DNA of 64,000 bases from Malaciobacter molluscorum LMG 25693 (GTDB lineage Bacteria > Campylobacterota > Campylobacteria > Campylobacterales > Arcobacteraceae). A program made the translations under genes and the position numbers. The notes under the pieces are model-generated. The model saw only the letters and a list, made by a program, of their open reading frames with translations, did no database searches and had not been told where the DNA came from. The stretch lies in contig NZ_CP032098.1 of assembly GCF_003544935.1 (NCBI RefSeq), positions 1,922,001 to 1,986,000 of the forward strand, in the 5' to 3' direction. Shown here piece by piece: positions 1 to 8,990 of the stretch (positions within the stretch are counted from its first letter, which is position 1; every line of letters begins with the position of its first letter).

Positions 1-235
1 TTACTGCAATAGGTAAAAACCTGACAACTGCTTCTTTGCTGTTACCTTCACTTAAAAAACTAACTAGATTTACTACTAAAGTTGGTAATAATGTAAGAAG
101 TATTGCAGTTTGCATATCTGTAAAAATTGCAATTATTGGAGTTGGAATTAAAGCAAAACCAAAACCTATGCTTCCATGAACAAATGCTGCAAAAATAAGA
201 ACAATTAATATTAATATAAAAAATTCTAAATCCAA
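1..235 (-). CDS. TSUP (TauE/SafE) family permease, 3' part outside window
   Basis: Partial gene running off the left edge; only about 78 N-terminal residues are visible. The protein begins with a hydrophobic segment followed by HGSIGFGFALIPTP, which matches the first repeat of sulfite exporter TauE/SafE (TSUP) inner-membrane carriers. The substrate cannot be read from this fragment. I place the start at a TTG codon (235-233) because an AAGG lies just upstream and no ATG fits the conserved beginning. A sulfur anion substrate would suit an organism with a sulfite reductase, but TSUP proteins vary widely and this is only inference. Confidence 0.7.
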   Translation of the reverse strand, partial: MDLEFFILILIVLIFAAFVHGSIGFGFALIPTPIIAIFTDMQTAILLTLLPTLVVNLVSFLSEGNSKEAVVRFLPIAV

Positions 236-299
236 AATATACCTTATAATAAAGTATATTAATGATATATAATTGTTGCTTAAAGCCTTTTTTATTTAA

Positions 300-731
300 T
301 CATTTTTTCATCATGATATGAGGTATTCCATCTTCTAAAAACTCTTCAGAAAAAATAACAAAACCAAAGCATTCGTAAAAATTTTGTAAATATGTTTGTG
401 CTTCAATAACAATTGTTTTATTTTTATATGTTTTTTCAATAAAAACTAATACTTCTTCAATAATTTTTTTAGCATAACCTTTTCCTCTATTACTATTAGA
501 AACTAAAACTCTTCCAAAACTAACTTCATTTTGAGATTTTTGATAAACTCTTAAATATGCAACTATTTTAGAATTATCTTTTATTAGTAAATGGTAAGAA
601 TCAATATCTATACCATCTATATCATTATAAATGCAATTTTGTTCAACAACAAAAACTTCTATTCTTAATCTTAAAATTTCATATAACTCAATATTTGATA
701 ATTCATTAAACTTTTTTATTAAGATTTCCAT
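300..731 (-). CDS. GNAT family N-acetyltransferase, ElaA-like
   Basis: A 143-residue single-domain acetyltransferase. LRLRIEVFVVEQ near residue 22 is the ElaA-type start of the GNAT fold, and NRGKGYAKKIIEE near residue 81 is the acetyl-CoA pyrophosphate-binding loop (R/Q-x-x-G-x-G/A). The C-terminal YECFGFV motif closes the fold. The length is close to E. coli ElaA (about 150). The acceptor is not known for this family. It lies directly downstream of the tRNA-Asn array on the same strand, with no clear terminator between, so read-through transcription is possible. Confidence 0.8.
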   Translation of the reverse strand: MEILIKKFNELSNIELYEILRLRIEVFVVEQNCIYNDIDGIDIDSYHLLIKDNSKIVAYLRVYQKSQNEVSFGRVLVSNSNRGKGYAKKIIEEVLVFIEKTYKNKTIVIEAQTYLQNFYECFGFVIFSEEFLEDGIPHIMMKK

Positions 732-795
732 TAAGTATCTTTCTCATTTATTATAAAATAGGTTTTAATATTTATAAGGGGATTTTTAAATAAAG

Positions 796-870
796 TGGCT
801 CCGAATACTGGATTCGAACCAGTGGCCAAGTGATTAACAGTCACCTACTCTACCGCTGAGCTAATTCGGA
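796..870 (-). tRNA. tRNA-Asn (GUU), copy 3 of array
   Basis: 75-nt cloverleaf on the minus strand with acceptor TCCGAAT pairing ATTCGGA, anticodon loop CTGTTAA (anticodon GTT), T-arm GGTTCGAATCC and an encoded CCA end. It is the promoter-distal member of three tandem copies. Confidence 0.95.
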
Positions 871-886
871 ATAAAATATAATAAAG

Positions 887-961
887 TGGCTCCGAATACT
901 GGATTCGAACCAGTGGCCAAGTGATTAACAGTCACCTACTCTACCGCTGAGCTAATTCGGA
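887..961 (-). tRNA. tRNA-Asn (GUU), copy 2 of array
   Basis: 75-nt tRNA whose sequence is identical to the 796-870 copy, including anticodon GTT and encoded CCA. It is separated from that copy by 16 bases and from the next by 17, consistent with processing from one precursor. Confidence 0.95.
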
Positions 962-978
962 ACTTACATTTAAAGAAA

Positions 979-1053
979 TGGCTCCGGATACTGGATTCGA
1001 ACCAGTGGCCAAGTGATTAACAGTCACCTACTCTACCGCTGAGCTAATCCGGA
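979..1053 (-). tRNA. tRNA-Asn (GUU), promoter-proximal copy
   Basis: 75-nt tRNA with anticodon GTT and encoded CCA. It differs from the other two copies only in the acceptor stem, where TCCGGAT pairs ATCCGGA instead of TCCGAAT with ATTCGGA. The change is compensatory, so pairing is kept and the tRNA should be functional. Transcription starts about 20-25 bases upstream from a consensus promoter. Confidence 0.95.
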
Positions 1054-1081
1054 ATATATTATTTCCTTTAAATGGGGTGGA

Positions 1082-1110
1082 ATTATAGTAAAAAATAATC
1101 TTTTTGTCAA
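1082..1110 (-). promoter_or_regulatory. Consensus sigma-70 promoter of the tRNA-Asn array
   Basis: On the minus strand TTGACA (1110-1105), a 17-base spacer and TATAAT (1087-1082) form a perfect vegetative promoter. The discriminator that follows, TCCACCCC, is strikingly GC-rich for this genome, as in stringently controlled rRNA/tRNA promoters. A full -35 box is unusual in Campylobacterota, where the -35 element is usually poor. Confidence 0.9.
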
Positions 1111-1117
1111 GTATTTT

Positions 1118-2035
1118 TTATAAAATTTTATAAAAAATCAATCCACTACTATCAACCACAGATACTACACCTGATTTTACAAGATTTTCTAATATAATTT
1201 TAGATTTATCATCGAAAATATTTTCAATATCTTCTTTTGTTAAAGGTCTTCTTCTTAACATAGATATTATCTCATTTTCATCAAAATTTTGTGTTGATTT
1301 TGGTCTATTTTTAAAGGCAATATTTACATTTATTCCTGCAAAAGTATTTGCAACTTTTTCAAGTAATTCAAAATCAACTGGTTTTACTTTATATGCAGGA
1401 GGCCTATCTATTGTACCAATATCAACTCTATGAGGATTTATCTTTTTAATTGCATCGTATAAAGCTTCTATTTCATCTTCTTTATCATTTAAAGTTTTAA
1501 CAAATAAAACTTCTAATACAAATATGTTTTTAGTATCTTTTCTAAAACTAATCATACTTTTTATAATTTTATTTATATCAATACCTTCATGATTTCTATC
1601 AAGCTTTTTGAAACACTTTTGGCTTACACAATCAAGTGATAATTTAACAGTATCAATTTTTAATAGTGCATTATAGATTTTTTCATCATAAATTGTACTT
1701 CCATTTGACAAAATAAGTGTTTTTGTATCACCTTTTATTTTATCTATTTCATCAATTAATTCATTTAAATATGGATATAAAGTTGGTTCACCATTTGCAG
1801 TTAAAGTAATTACATCAATTTTTGAGTGCTTTTCAAAACTTCTTTTTATTTCTGAAATCACTTCGTTTACACTTGGATATTCTGTCATTTTATCAACTGT
1901 TTTTGCAGCTTCTAATTCACAATATAAACAGTCAAAATTGCACTGTTTTTTACTAGGAGACAAATCAATTCCTAAAGATATTCCAAACCTTCTTGAAGGT
2001 ATTGGACCAAAAATAATAGAATTTGAGTAAGACAT
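1118..2035 (-). CDS. Radical SAM protein (COG0731-like)
   Basis: 305-residue protein with the radical SAM cluster motif C32-x3-C36-x2-C39 (CNFDCLYC), which binds a [4Fe-4S] cluster and SAM. The opening IIFGPIPSRRFGISLGIDL and the following TANGEPTLYP match the small radical SAM family COG0731, widespread in bacteria and related to wybutosine-type enzymes; its bacterial substrate is not established. The C-terminal 60 residues look like a small helical add-on. An AAAGGG site precedes the ATG. It lies downstream of the hemE terminator, so it probably has its own promoter. Its stop is only 8 bases from the -35 of the tRNA promoter. Confidence 0.85.
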   Translation of the reverse strand: MSYSNSIIFGPIPSRRFGISLGIDLSPSKKQCNFDCLYCELEAAKTVDKMTEYPSVNEVISEIKRSFEKHSKIDVITLTANGEPTLYPYLNELIDEIDKIKGDTKTLILSNGSTIYDEKIYNALLKIDTVKLSLDCVSQKCFKKLDRNHEGIDINKIIKSMISFRKDTKNIFVLEVLFVKTLNDKEDEIEALYDAIKKINPHRVDIGTIDRPPAYKVKPVDFELLEKVANTFAGINVNIAFKNRPKSTQNFDENEIISMLRRRPLTKEDIENIFDDKSKIILENLVKSGVVSVVDSSGLIFYKIL

Positions 2036-2070
2036 TTATTCCCTTTTTATTATCTATTTTTAGAAATAAA

Positions 2071-2098
2071 AAAAGAGAAGCCCTAAAGCTTCTCTTTT
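2071..2098 (-). terminator. Intrinsic terminator after hemE
   Basis: An 11-bp perfect stem (2071-2081 with 2088-2098) and 6-base loop, followed on the minus strand by a T-tract. It lies 43 bases downstream of the hemE stop and should end the gyrA-asd-yqhA-hemE transcript. Confidence 0.85.
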
Positions 2099-2140
2099 AT
2101 TTTATAGTTATAAAAATCAAGTAAAGTAATTTACTTTTTC

Positions 2141-3187
2141 TTAAAATTTACGCTTTTTTGAAACTCTATGACACTCACTTACAAAGTGTATTGCATTTTC
2201 AACAGGTACATCAGGTAAAATTCCATGACCTAGATTAAAAATATGTCTTTTACCTTCCATGATTTTTTGAATACCTTCTACACACTCAGTAGTTTTTTCT
2301 TTTGAGTAAAGTCTTGTTGGTTCCATATTTCCTTGAAGGACATATTGACTCCCAAGTTTCTCTTTTGCCAATGCCATTGGAGTTCCCCAATCTACACCAA
2401 ATACGTCAAAGTTACCATAAACTAGTCCTCTTTCAATAAATGCTGCAACACCTTTAGGAAACATAATAATTGGAATTTCTGGATATTTTTCTTTTATATA
2501 TTCAGCAATTTCAACCATATACTTCCAAGAAAACTCATCATATTTTGATGGTTCAATAGCACTTGCCCAAGAATCAAATATTTGAACAACATCAGCTCCT
2601 GCTTCAATTTGTTTAATCATATAATATTTAACAACTTCAGTTACTTTTTTAAGAATACTATGTAAAAGTTCAGGATTTGAATACATCATCTTTTTACAAA
2701 TATTGTATGTTTTTGTACCTTGACCTTCAATCATATATGTAGCAAGCGTCCAAGGAGCTCCTGTAAAACCTATTAATGCTTTATCTTCAGGTAATTTTTG
2801 TTTTAAAAGTTTTATTGTTTCATATACGTAAGTTAACTTATTTGCTGCTTCTTCTCCACCTAATAGAGCATCAACATCTTCTTGTGTTTTAACTGGTGTA
2901 TCAAACTTAGGACCTTCACCTTTAATAAACTTTAATTCCATTCCCATTTCATTTGGTATAACTAAAATATCACTGAATAAAATAGCTGCATCAACACCAA
3001 CAATATCAAGAGGTTGAATTGTAACTTCACAAGCAAGTTCTGGATTATGACATAAAGATAAAAAATCACCTGCTTTTTTTCTTACTTCCATATATTCAGG
3101 AAGATATCTCCCTGCTTGCCTCATCATCCATACAGGAGTATAAGCTGTTTGTTTACCTAAACAAGCATCAACAAAAATCTTTGACAT
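2141..3187 (-). CDS. hemE: Uroporphyrinogen decarboxylase
   Basis: 348 residues, the normal length for HemE, the cytosolic enzyme that removes four carboxylates from uroporphyrinogen III to give coproporphyrinogen III in haem synthesis. Both family signatures are visible: [14 protein letters not shown] near residue 18, with the substrate-binding Arg residues, and [16 protein letters not shown] near residue 140. The ATG has an AAGGT site 6 bases upstream. It closes a same-strand run from gyrA. Haem supply matters here because the window also encodes an octahaem cytochrome, but that link is not regulatory evidence. Confidence 0.97.
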   Translation of the reverse strand: MSKIFVDACLGKQTAYTPVWMMRQAGRYLPEYMEVRKKAGDFLSLCHNPELACEVTIQPLDIVGVDAAILFSDILVIPNEMGMELKFIKGEGPKFDTPVKTQEDVDALLGGEEAANKLTYVYETIKLLKQKLPEDKALIGFTGAPWTLATYMIEGQGTKTYNICKKMMYSNPELLHSILKKVTEVVKYYMIKQIEAGADVVQIFDSWASAIEPSKYDEFSWKYMVEIAEYIKEKYPEIPIIMFPKGVAAFIERGLVYGNFDVFGVDWGTPMALAKEKLGSQYVLQGNMEPTRLYSKEKTTECVEGIQKIMEGKRHIFNLGHGILPDVPVENAIHFVSECHRVSKKRKF

Positions 3188-3199
3188 ATATAACCTTTT

Positions 3200-3712
3200 T
3201 TATTTTTTTCCAATTTTACCTAAAAAGAAGAGAGAAACAGCTAATGCAGTAACTGCTAGTGCAAAATAAAGCATTTCAAGTGCACTTGAGTATGTAGTAT
3301 GTAAAACTCTTTGAAAAAAATTAACTACCAATACCATAACAATTACTTTTGCAATTTTATCTTTCAATTGGTCTAAAGAAGTAATCGATAATATTTTTTG
3401 ATCTTCTTTTGCAGATTCAATATGATCAATTGGAGATATGAAAAGTTCATATACTCCAAAAGAAAAAATCAGTAATACAACAGCAATCAAATATAAATCA
3501 ATTGCACCAATAATACCACTTACAATATCTTCATGAAAATCTTTAGGGTGAACATGAGAAATCAACGAACTAAACGTATATTTTGCTACACCCCAAATAT
3601 CTAAACTTGCAACTACAAATAAAACTATTGCACCCACAAGTCCAAATATTACAGCAAACATAACTAAAAATCTAGTTTGCCACATTGCTTTTTCAAAAAG
3701 CTTCTCTATCAT
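3200..3712 (-). CDS. YqhA/UPF0114 family membrane protein
   Basis: 170 residues with three to four predicted membrane segments (about 15-38, 68-90, 120-137, 143-163). The layout and length match E. coli YqhA (UPF0114), an inner-membrane family with no established function. The start overlaps the asd stop by one base, so translation is likely coupled, and hemE follows after 12 bases. The soluble loop SPIDHIESAKEDQKILSITS lies on one face between membrane segments 2 and 3. Confidence 0.8.
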   Translation of the reverse strand: MIEKLFEKAMWQTRFLVMFAVIFGLVGAIVLFVVASLDIWGVAKYTFSSLISHVHPKDFHEDIVSGIIGAIDLYLIAVVLLIFSFGVYELFISPIDHIESAKEDQKILSITSLDQLKDKIAKVIVMVLVVNFFQRVLHTTYSSALEMLYFALAVTALAVSLFFLGKIGKK

Positions 3713-4749
3713 TAATTATCATTCTCCATTTCTATCCATTTCAATGCAATTCTAACAGAGTTTGTTGCAGCACCAACTCTTACTTGATCTGCAACATTAA
3801 AATAATGTAATACATTATCACAATAATTATCTTTTCTTATTCTACCAACAAATGTAGTATCTGTATCAGTTGAAATAATAGGCATTGGGTATTGATTATT
3901 TTCTAAATCATCAATAACTTCAACATTTTCAAAATTATTTAAAGCCTCTCTTGCTTTTTGTACATCAACTTCAATTCCATCTTCAAATGTTACTGTAATT
4001 GTTTCACTATGACTTCTTAATACAGGAACTCTTACACAAGTTGCAGCAATTTGCATCTGTTTGTGCATAATTTTTTGAGTTTCATTAATCATTTTCATTT
4101 CTTCTTTTGTGAAACCATTTGGTTGAGGAACATCAATTTGTGGAATTACATTAAGAGCGATTTGATGAGCAAATGCTTCTTTTTTTGTTTCATCAAGTTT
4201 AAAAGCAAAAAATGCTTGCATTTGTTTAACAAGTTCTTCCATTCCAGCTTTTCCAGCACCACTTACCGCTTGATAAGTTGAAACATCTACTCTTTTAATT
4301 CCATATAAATCATCAAGCGGTTTTAAAGATAAAACCATTTGAATAGTTGAACAGTTAGGGTTTGCAATAATTCCTGTTTCTTTCCATTTTGCAATATCTT
4401 GTGGATTTACTTCTGGTACTACTAAAGGAATATTTGGTTCCATTCTAAAATGACTTGTATTATCGATAACAACAGCACCTGCTTCAACTGCATATTTTGC
4501 AAATTTAGCAGAAATATTACCACCTGCACTAAAGAATGCTATTTCTACTTCATTTTCTTCAAAAACAGTCTGTGTTAATTCTAAAACAGTGTACTCTTTA
4601 TTTTTATATTCAACAGTAGTTCCTGCACTTTTAGCACTTGCTAATGGAACTAATTTATTTACTGGAAAGTCATATGCTTCCATAACTCTAAATAACTCTT
4701 CACCAACTGCCCCAGTTGCTCCTACAACAGCAACATTAAATTTTCTCAT
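3712..4749 (-). CDS. asd: Aspartate-semialdehyde dehydrogenase
   Basis: 345 residues. GATGAVGEE near residue 10 is the NADP-binding loop, NPNCSTIQ near residue 130 carries the catalytic Cys, and LRSHSETITV near residue 243 provides the substrate-binding Arg and general-base His. The enzyme reduces aspartyl phosphate to aspartate semialdehyde for lysine/diaminopimelate, threonine and methionine synthesis. It starts two bases after the gyrA stop and overlaps the downstream YqhA-like gene, so it is part of one transcript. Confidence 0.97.
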   Translation of the reverse strand: MRKFNVAVVGATGAVGEELFRVMEAYDFPVNKLVPLASAKSAGTTVEYKNKEYTVLELTQTVFEENEVEIAFFSAGGNISAKFAKYAVEAGAVVIDNTSHFRMEPNIPLVVPEVNPQDIAKWKETGIIANPNCSTIQMVLSLKPLDDLYGIKRVDVSTYQAVSGAGKAGMEELVKQMQAFFAFKLDETKKEAFAHQIALNVIPQIDVPQPNGFTKEEMKMINETQKIMHKQMQIAATCVRVPVLRSHSETITVTFEDGIEVDVQKAREALNNFENVEVIDDLENNQYPMPIISTDTDTTFVGRIRKDNYCDNVLHYFNVADQVRVGAATNSVRIALKWIEMENDN

Positions 4750-4751
4750 TT

Positions 4752-7319
4752 TTATTCTTCCTCTTTACTATCTATTAAATTATCATTTGTTTGATTATTT
4801 GAAGATTCATCATGTTCAACTAAATTTGAATCTTCAATTACACCTGCTAAATCAGTAGCAGACTCAATATCTAATTCATCATCCTCTTCTTTAGGACATT
4901 TTGCAATAGATACAACTCTATCTCCCTTATCAACATTAACAATAATAACACCAGAAGTATTTCTCCCTGCTTTTCTGATTGTTTGCATATCAACTCTAAT
5001 CATCTTACCAATAGATGTTAAGGCCATTAAATCTTGTTTTTCATCAACAAGTACAGAACCAATAACATTACCTGTTTTTTGATGTAATTTCATAGAAATA
5101 ACACCCGAACCAGCTCTATTTGTAAGTCTATACTCATCAACGGTTGTTCTTTTTCCTATACCTTTTTCAGATACAGTTAATAATTCTTGATCTTCACTAA
5201 TAATAACATCCGCATCAACAACAAAGTCTGAATCATGTTTAAATTTAATTCCTCTTACACCTCTTGTACTTCTTCCCTGTTCTCTTGTTTTCTCAATTTC
5301 AAATCTAATACATTGACCTAAACTTGTAAATATCATAAAATATTGAGATCCAGGAATTGTAATCTTAGCTGTAACAACTTCATCCGCATCATCCAATACA
5401 ATTGCTCTTACACCATTACTTCTGATATTTGCAAAATCAGTTAATGATGTTCTTTTTACAATACCATTTCTTGTAAAGAATGCTAAAGATTTAGACTCAT
5501 CAAAATCTGTAGTTGGTATAATTGCCATAATCTTTTCATCAGCTCTTAAGTTAATAAGATTAACTACAGCTTTACCTTTTGCTGTTCTACTACCTTCAGG
5601 AATTCTATATACTTTTAACCAATATAATTGTCCCATATTAGTAATAAACATTAATGTATCATGTGTATTTGTAACAAAAAATCTTTCAATAAAATCATCA
5701 TCATGAGTAGTAACTGCTACTTTACCTTTACCACCTCTTCTTTGTTTTTCATATGATTTAATTGGAACTCTTTTTACATATCCATTATGAGTAATAGTAA
5801 CAACCATAGGTTCATTTGGAATTAAATCTTCAATATCAATTTCATCATAAGAATCTTCTATTTCAGTTCTTCTATCATCAGAATATTTATCTTTAATTTC
5901 TGCTATTTCTTCTTTAATAATTTCATTTAATTTCTCTTCAGATTTTAAAATAGCTTCTAACTCTGCAATAAGAACTAATAACTCTTGATATTCTGCTTCA
6001 AGTTTATCTCTTTGAAGTCCCGTTAATCTTCCAAGTCTCATATCTAAAATTGCTTGAGATTGAATTACAGATAACTCAAATCTTTCTTGAAGTTTATCTT
6101 TTGCATCTGCATCATTTGAAGAAGATCTAATAATTTTTACAACTTCATCAATATTATCAACTGCAATTTTTAAACCTTCTAAAATATGTGCTCTTGCTTT
6201 TGCTTTTTCTAAATCAAAAATTGTTCTTCTAATAATTACAGTTTTTCTATGTGAAACAAATAGATTTAATAACTCTGGTAAAGTAAATACTTTTGGCTCT
6301 TTATTATGTACTGCTAAAAGAATAATTCCAAAAGTTGTTTCTAAAGGTGTTGATTTATAAAGATTATTTAAAACAATCTCACTCATTGCATCTTTTTTAA
6401 GTTCAATAACAACTCTAATACCTTCTCTATCAGACTCATCTCTAACTTCTGAAACACCTTCAATCTGTTTATCTTTTGCTAAAGTTGCAATTTGTTCAAT
6501 AAGTCTTGACTTATTTACTTGATATGGTAGTTCATCAAGTACAATTACCTCTTTTTTACCTTTTGTTTCAATATGATGTTTTGCTCTAATTTTTACTCTT
6601 CCACGTCCAGTATTATAAGCATCGATAATTCCTCTTCTTCCAAAGATTGTACCACCTGTTGGGAAATCTGGACCTTTAATAAATTCCATTAAATCATCAG
6701 CAGTTGCATCTGGATTATCAATTGTATATAAAACACCTTCTAAAAGTTCATTTAAGTTATGAGGTGGAATCTTAGTTGCCATACCAACAGCAATACCTTC
6801 ACTTCCATTTAATAAAAGTGTAGGAACTCTTGTAGGTAATATTGCAGGTTCTTTTAAAGTATCATCATAATTTGAAGTGAAATTAACAGTATCTTTATCA
6901 ATATCTCTTAATATCTCCTCTGATATTTTAGTCATTCTAGCTTCCGTATATCTCATTGCTGCTGCATTATCACCATCAACAGAACCAAAGTTACCTTGTC
7001 CATCAACTAGTGGAGCTCTCATTGAGAAATTTTGCGCCATTCTTACTAATGCATCATAAACAGAAGTATCTCCATGTGGGTGATACTTACCAATAACATC
7101 CCCTACAATCCTTGCAGACTTTTTATATGGAGATCTTGAACTCATATTTAAATCATGCATAGCATACAATATTCTTCTATGAACTGGTTTTAATCCATCT
7201 TTTGCATCAGGTAAAGCCCGTCCAATAATTACACTCATTGAGTAGTCCAAATAAGAAGCTTTAACACTATCTTCTATATTAATATCTATTATATCTTGAT
7301 CTTCGAAAAGGTTTTCCAT
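4752..7319 (-). CDS. gyrA: DNA gyrase subunit A
   Basis: 855 residues. The N-terminal breakage-reunion domain carries catalytic Tyr124 ([10 protein letters not shown]). [10 protein letters not shown] (80-89) is the quinolone-determining region, with Thr85 and Asp89 equivalent to the Campylobacter susceptible residues Thr86 and Asp90. The GyrA box QRRGGKG near residue 535 opens the DNA-wrapping beta-pinwheel, which is complete. The C-terminal 45 residues are acidic. Together with GyrB it introduces negative supercoils. It is the first gene of the gyrA-asd-yqhA-hemE run; an AAGG lies about 10 bases before the ATG. Confidence 0.98.
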   Translation of the reverse strand: MENLFEDQDIIDINIEDSVKASYLDYSMSVIIGRALPDAKDGLKPVHRRILYAMHDLNMSSRSPYKKSARIVGDVIGKYHPHGDTSVYDALVRMAQNFSMRAPLVDGQGNFGSVDGDNAAAMRYTEARMTKISEEILRDIDKDTVNFTSNYDDTLKEPAILPTRVPTLLLNGSEGIAVGMATKIPPHNLNELLEGVLYTIDNPDATADDLMEFIKGPDFPTGGTIFGRRGIIDAYNTGRGRVKIRAKHHIETKGKKEVIVLDELPYQVNKSRLIEQIATLAKDKQIEGVSEVRDESDREGIRVVIELKKDAMSEIVLNNLYKSTPLETTFGIILLAVHNKEPKVFTLPELLNLFVSHRKTVIIRRTIFDLEKAKARAHILEGLKIAVDNIDEVVKIIRSSSNDADAKDKLQERFELSVIQSQAILDMRLGRLTGLQRDKLEAEYQELLVLIAELEAILKSEEKLNEIIKEEIAEIKDKYSDDRRTEIEDSYDEIDIEDLIPNEPMVVTITHNGYVKRVPIKSYEKQRRGGKGKVAVTTHDDDFIERFFVTNTHDTLMFITNMGQLYWLKVYRIPEGSRTAKGKAVVNLINLRADEKIMAIIPTTDFDESKSLAFFTRNGIVKRTSLTDFANIRSNGVRAIVLDDADEVVTAKITIPGSQYFMIFTSLGQCIRFEIEKTREQGRSTRGVRGIKFKHDSDFVVDADVIISEDQELLTVSEKGIGKRTTVDEYRLTNRAGSGVISMKLHQKTGNVIGSVLVDEKQDLMALTSIGKMIRVDMQTIRKAGRNTSGVIIVNVDKGDRVVSIAKCPKEEDDELDIESATDLAGVIEDSNLVEHDESSNNQTNDNLIDSKEEE

Positions 7320-7407
7320 AAAAAAACGCCTTTATTTTATATATTTCTTTTGATTTTATCTAAAAAGTACTTAGTGTAAGGTAATATGAGATTTTAAGGT
7401 AGAAATA

Positions 7408-7440
7408 AAAAAGAGATTAAATAAAATTTAATCTCTTTTT
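7408..7440 (-). terminator. Terminator of the YdcH-like gene
   Basis: A 15-bp A/T-rich stem with a 3-base loop, placed 6 bases past the stop of the small gene at 7447-7662. On the minus strand it ends in a T-run. It separates that gene from gyrA. Confidence 0.8.
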
Positions 7441-7446
7441 ATAAAT

Positions 7447-7662
7447 TTATCTTGCATTATTATAATCAACAATCATATTATGTACTTCATCTTTAATTTT
7501 AAGTTTCTCTTTTTTTAATTTTTCAATTTCAAATTGATTTGAAAAATCTTTTGATAGCTGAGATATTTTTTCATCAAGTTCATTATGTTTATCAAACAAA
7601 TCATGAAATCTAGCATTTTCTTGTTTTAGTTTTGCAATTGTATCTCTGTGTTCATGAAACAT
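7447..7662 (-). CDS. YdcH/DUF465 family small coiled-coil protein
   Basis: 71 residues that are almost entirely helical and charged, with heptad-like spacing of Leu and Ile. FHEHRDTIAKLKQENARFHDLFDKHNELDEKI (given here in parts: HRDTIAKLKQ, NARFHDLFDKHN, ELDEKI) matches the YdcH/DUF465 family, small cytoplasmic proteins of unknown function. An AAGGAT site precedes the ATG. It is a monocistronic gene with its own terminator. Confidence 0.8.
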   Translation of the reverse strand: MFHEHRDTIAKLKQENARFHDLFDKHNELDEKISQLSKDFSNQFEIEKLKKEKLKIKDEVHNMIVDYNNAR

Positions 7663-7748
7663 TGTACATCCTTTTAATTGATTTAGTACAATTATAACAA
7701 TAAAATTCTTAGAAGAAATTATACGATTTGTATATTTTAAATAAAGTA

Positions 7749-7775
7749 AGAAAAGTAACTTTTTGTTACTCTTCT
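7749..7775 (-). terminator. Terminator after argJ
   Basis: An 11-bp stem with one A-C mismatch and a 5-T loop, starting 8 bases beyond the argJ stop. The minus-strand continuation is T-rich. Confidence 0.7.
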
Positions 7776-7782
7776 ATATTAA

Positions 7783-8964
7783 TTAAGTTCTATAATCAGC
7801 ATTTATTTTAACATACTCATAACCTAAATCACATCCATAAGCTGTAAAAGAGTATTTCCCAACACCTAAATCACAAATAATTTTAAATTTATCATTTTTA
7901 AGCACTTTAGCTGCTTCTTGTTCTATTTGTTCATTAAATACAAATTCACCTTTATTATAAACAATTACATCATTATATGAAATAACTAATTTATTTTCAT
8001 CACTTACTACTCTACTTGCACCTATTGTTGAAGCAATTCTTCCAAAATTTGGATCTTCTCCAAAAAGTGCAGTTTTAACAAGTAATGAATTTGATAATGC
8101 TTTTGCAGCAATTTGTGCATCTTCATATGAAGCTGCATTTAATACTTCAAATGCAACTGCTTTTTTGGCACCTTCACCATCTGATACCATTAACATTGCC
8201 ATATCATGCATAACTAATCTTAATACTTCTTTGAAAGCATCCTTATCATATACATTAGATTTTTTATTTGATAAAAGTAATACTGTATCATTAGTTGAAG
8301 TATCTCCATCAACAGAAATAGCATTAAATGTTGTTTCACTATTTTCTAAAAGTGCTTCTTTCATATCTTCTTTTGGAATATTTGCATCTGTACAAATAAA
8401 GCAAAGCATTGTTGCTAAATTTGGATTTATCATTCCTGCACCTTTTGCAACTGCTCCTATTTTAAAACTACTTCCATCTTCAAGTTTAACTTCATACATT
8501 GTAGTTTTAGAATAAGCATCTGTTGTCATAATTGCTTTACTTAAATTATGCGCATTTTTTGAATTTAAATCAAATTTTTTTGCACCTGCAATAATCTTTT
8601 CAACAGGAAGATGATTTCCTATTACTCCTGTACTACTCATAATTGGATTTACAAGTTCAAAATCTAAAGAAGAAAAAATTGTATCAATATTTTCAATTCC
8701 TTTTTGTCCTGTTAAAGCATTAGCATTTTTTGAGTTTATTAAAACAAAATTTGTTTTAAAATTTTTATCATACATTTGATAATGTTTTAAAGGTGCAGCT
8801 TGGAATTTATTATTTGTAAATATTGCTTCAACTTCACATAAAGTATCACTATAAATAAAACCTAAGTCAAGTGCATTATTTGCTTTTAATCCTGCACTAA
8901 TTCCATCACAATAAAACCCTTCAATTTGGTCAAAAAGACCTTTAATTGGTAAAATAGTAAACAT
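7783..8964 (-). CDS. argJ: Bifunctional ornithine acetyltransferase / N-acetylglutamate synthase
   Basis: 393 residues. KGAGMINPNLATML (174-187) contains Thr185, the nucleophile created by autocleavage of ArgJ at the Ala-Thr bond into alpha and beta chains. SVDGDTSTNDT and SDGEGAKK are further family signatures. The enzyme moves the acetyl group from N-acetylornithine to glutamate, making the arginine pathway cyclic; many ArgJ also accept acetyl-CoA. It stands alone, not in an arginine operon, with a terminator behind it and an AAGGA site before the ATG. Confidence 0.97.
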   Translation of the reverse strand: MFTILPIKGLFDQIEGFYCDGISAGLKANNALDLGFIYSDTLCEVEAIFTNNKFQAAPLKHYQMYDKNFKTNFVLINSKNANALTGQKGIENIDTIFSSLDFELVNPIMSSTGVIGNHLPVEKIIAGAKKFDLNSKNAHNLSKAIMTTDAYSKTTMYEVKLEDGSSFKIGAVAKGAGMINPNLATMLCFICTDANIPKEDMKEALLENSETTFNAISVDGDTSTNDTVLLLSNKKSNVYDKDAFKEVLRLVMHDMAMLMVSDGEGAKKAVAFEVLNAASYEDAQIAAKALSNSLLVKTALFGEDPNFGRIASTIGASRVVSDENKLVISYNDVIVYNKGEFVFNEQIEQEAAKVLKNDKFKIICDLGVGKYSFTAYGCDLGYEYVKINADYRT

Positions 8965-8990
8965 TATATAATATCCTTAAAAATTATACT

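Noticed and set aside
796-1053. Three near-identical 75-base repeats at 91-92 base spacing, CRISPR-like at first sight.
   Set aside because: Each folds as tRNA-Asn with anticodon GUU and CCA end; spacers are only 16-17 bases.
7030-7100. Possible quinolone-resistance change in GyrA.
   Set aside because: Thr85 and Asp89 equal the susceptible residues of Campylobacter GyrA; no resistance substitution is seen.
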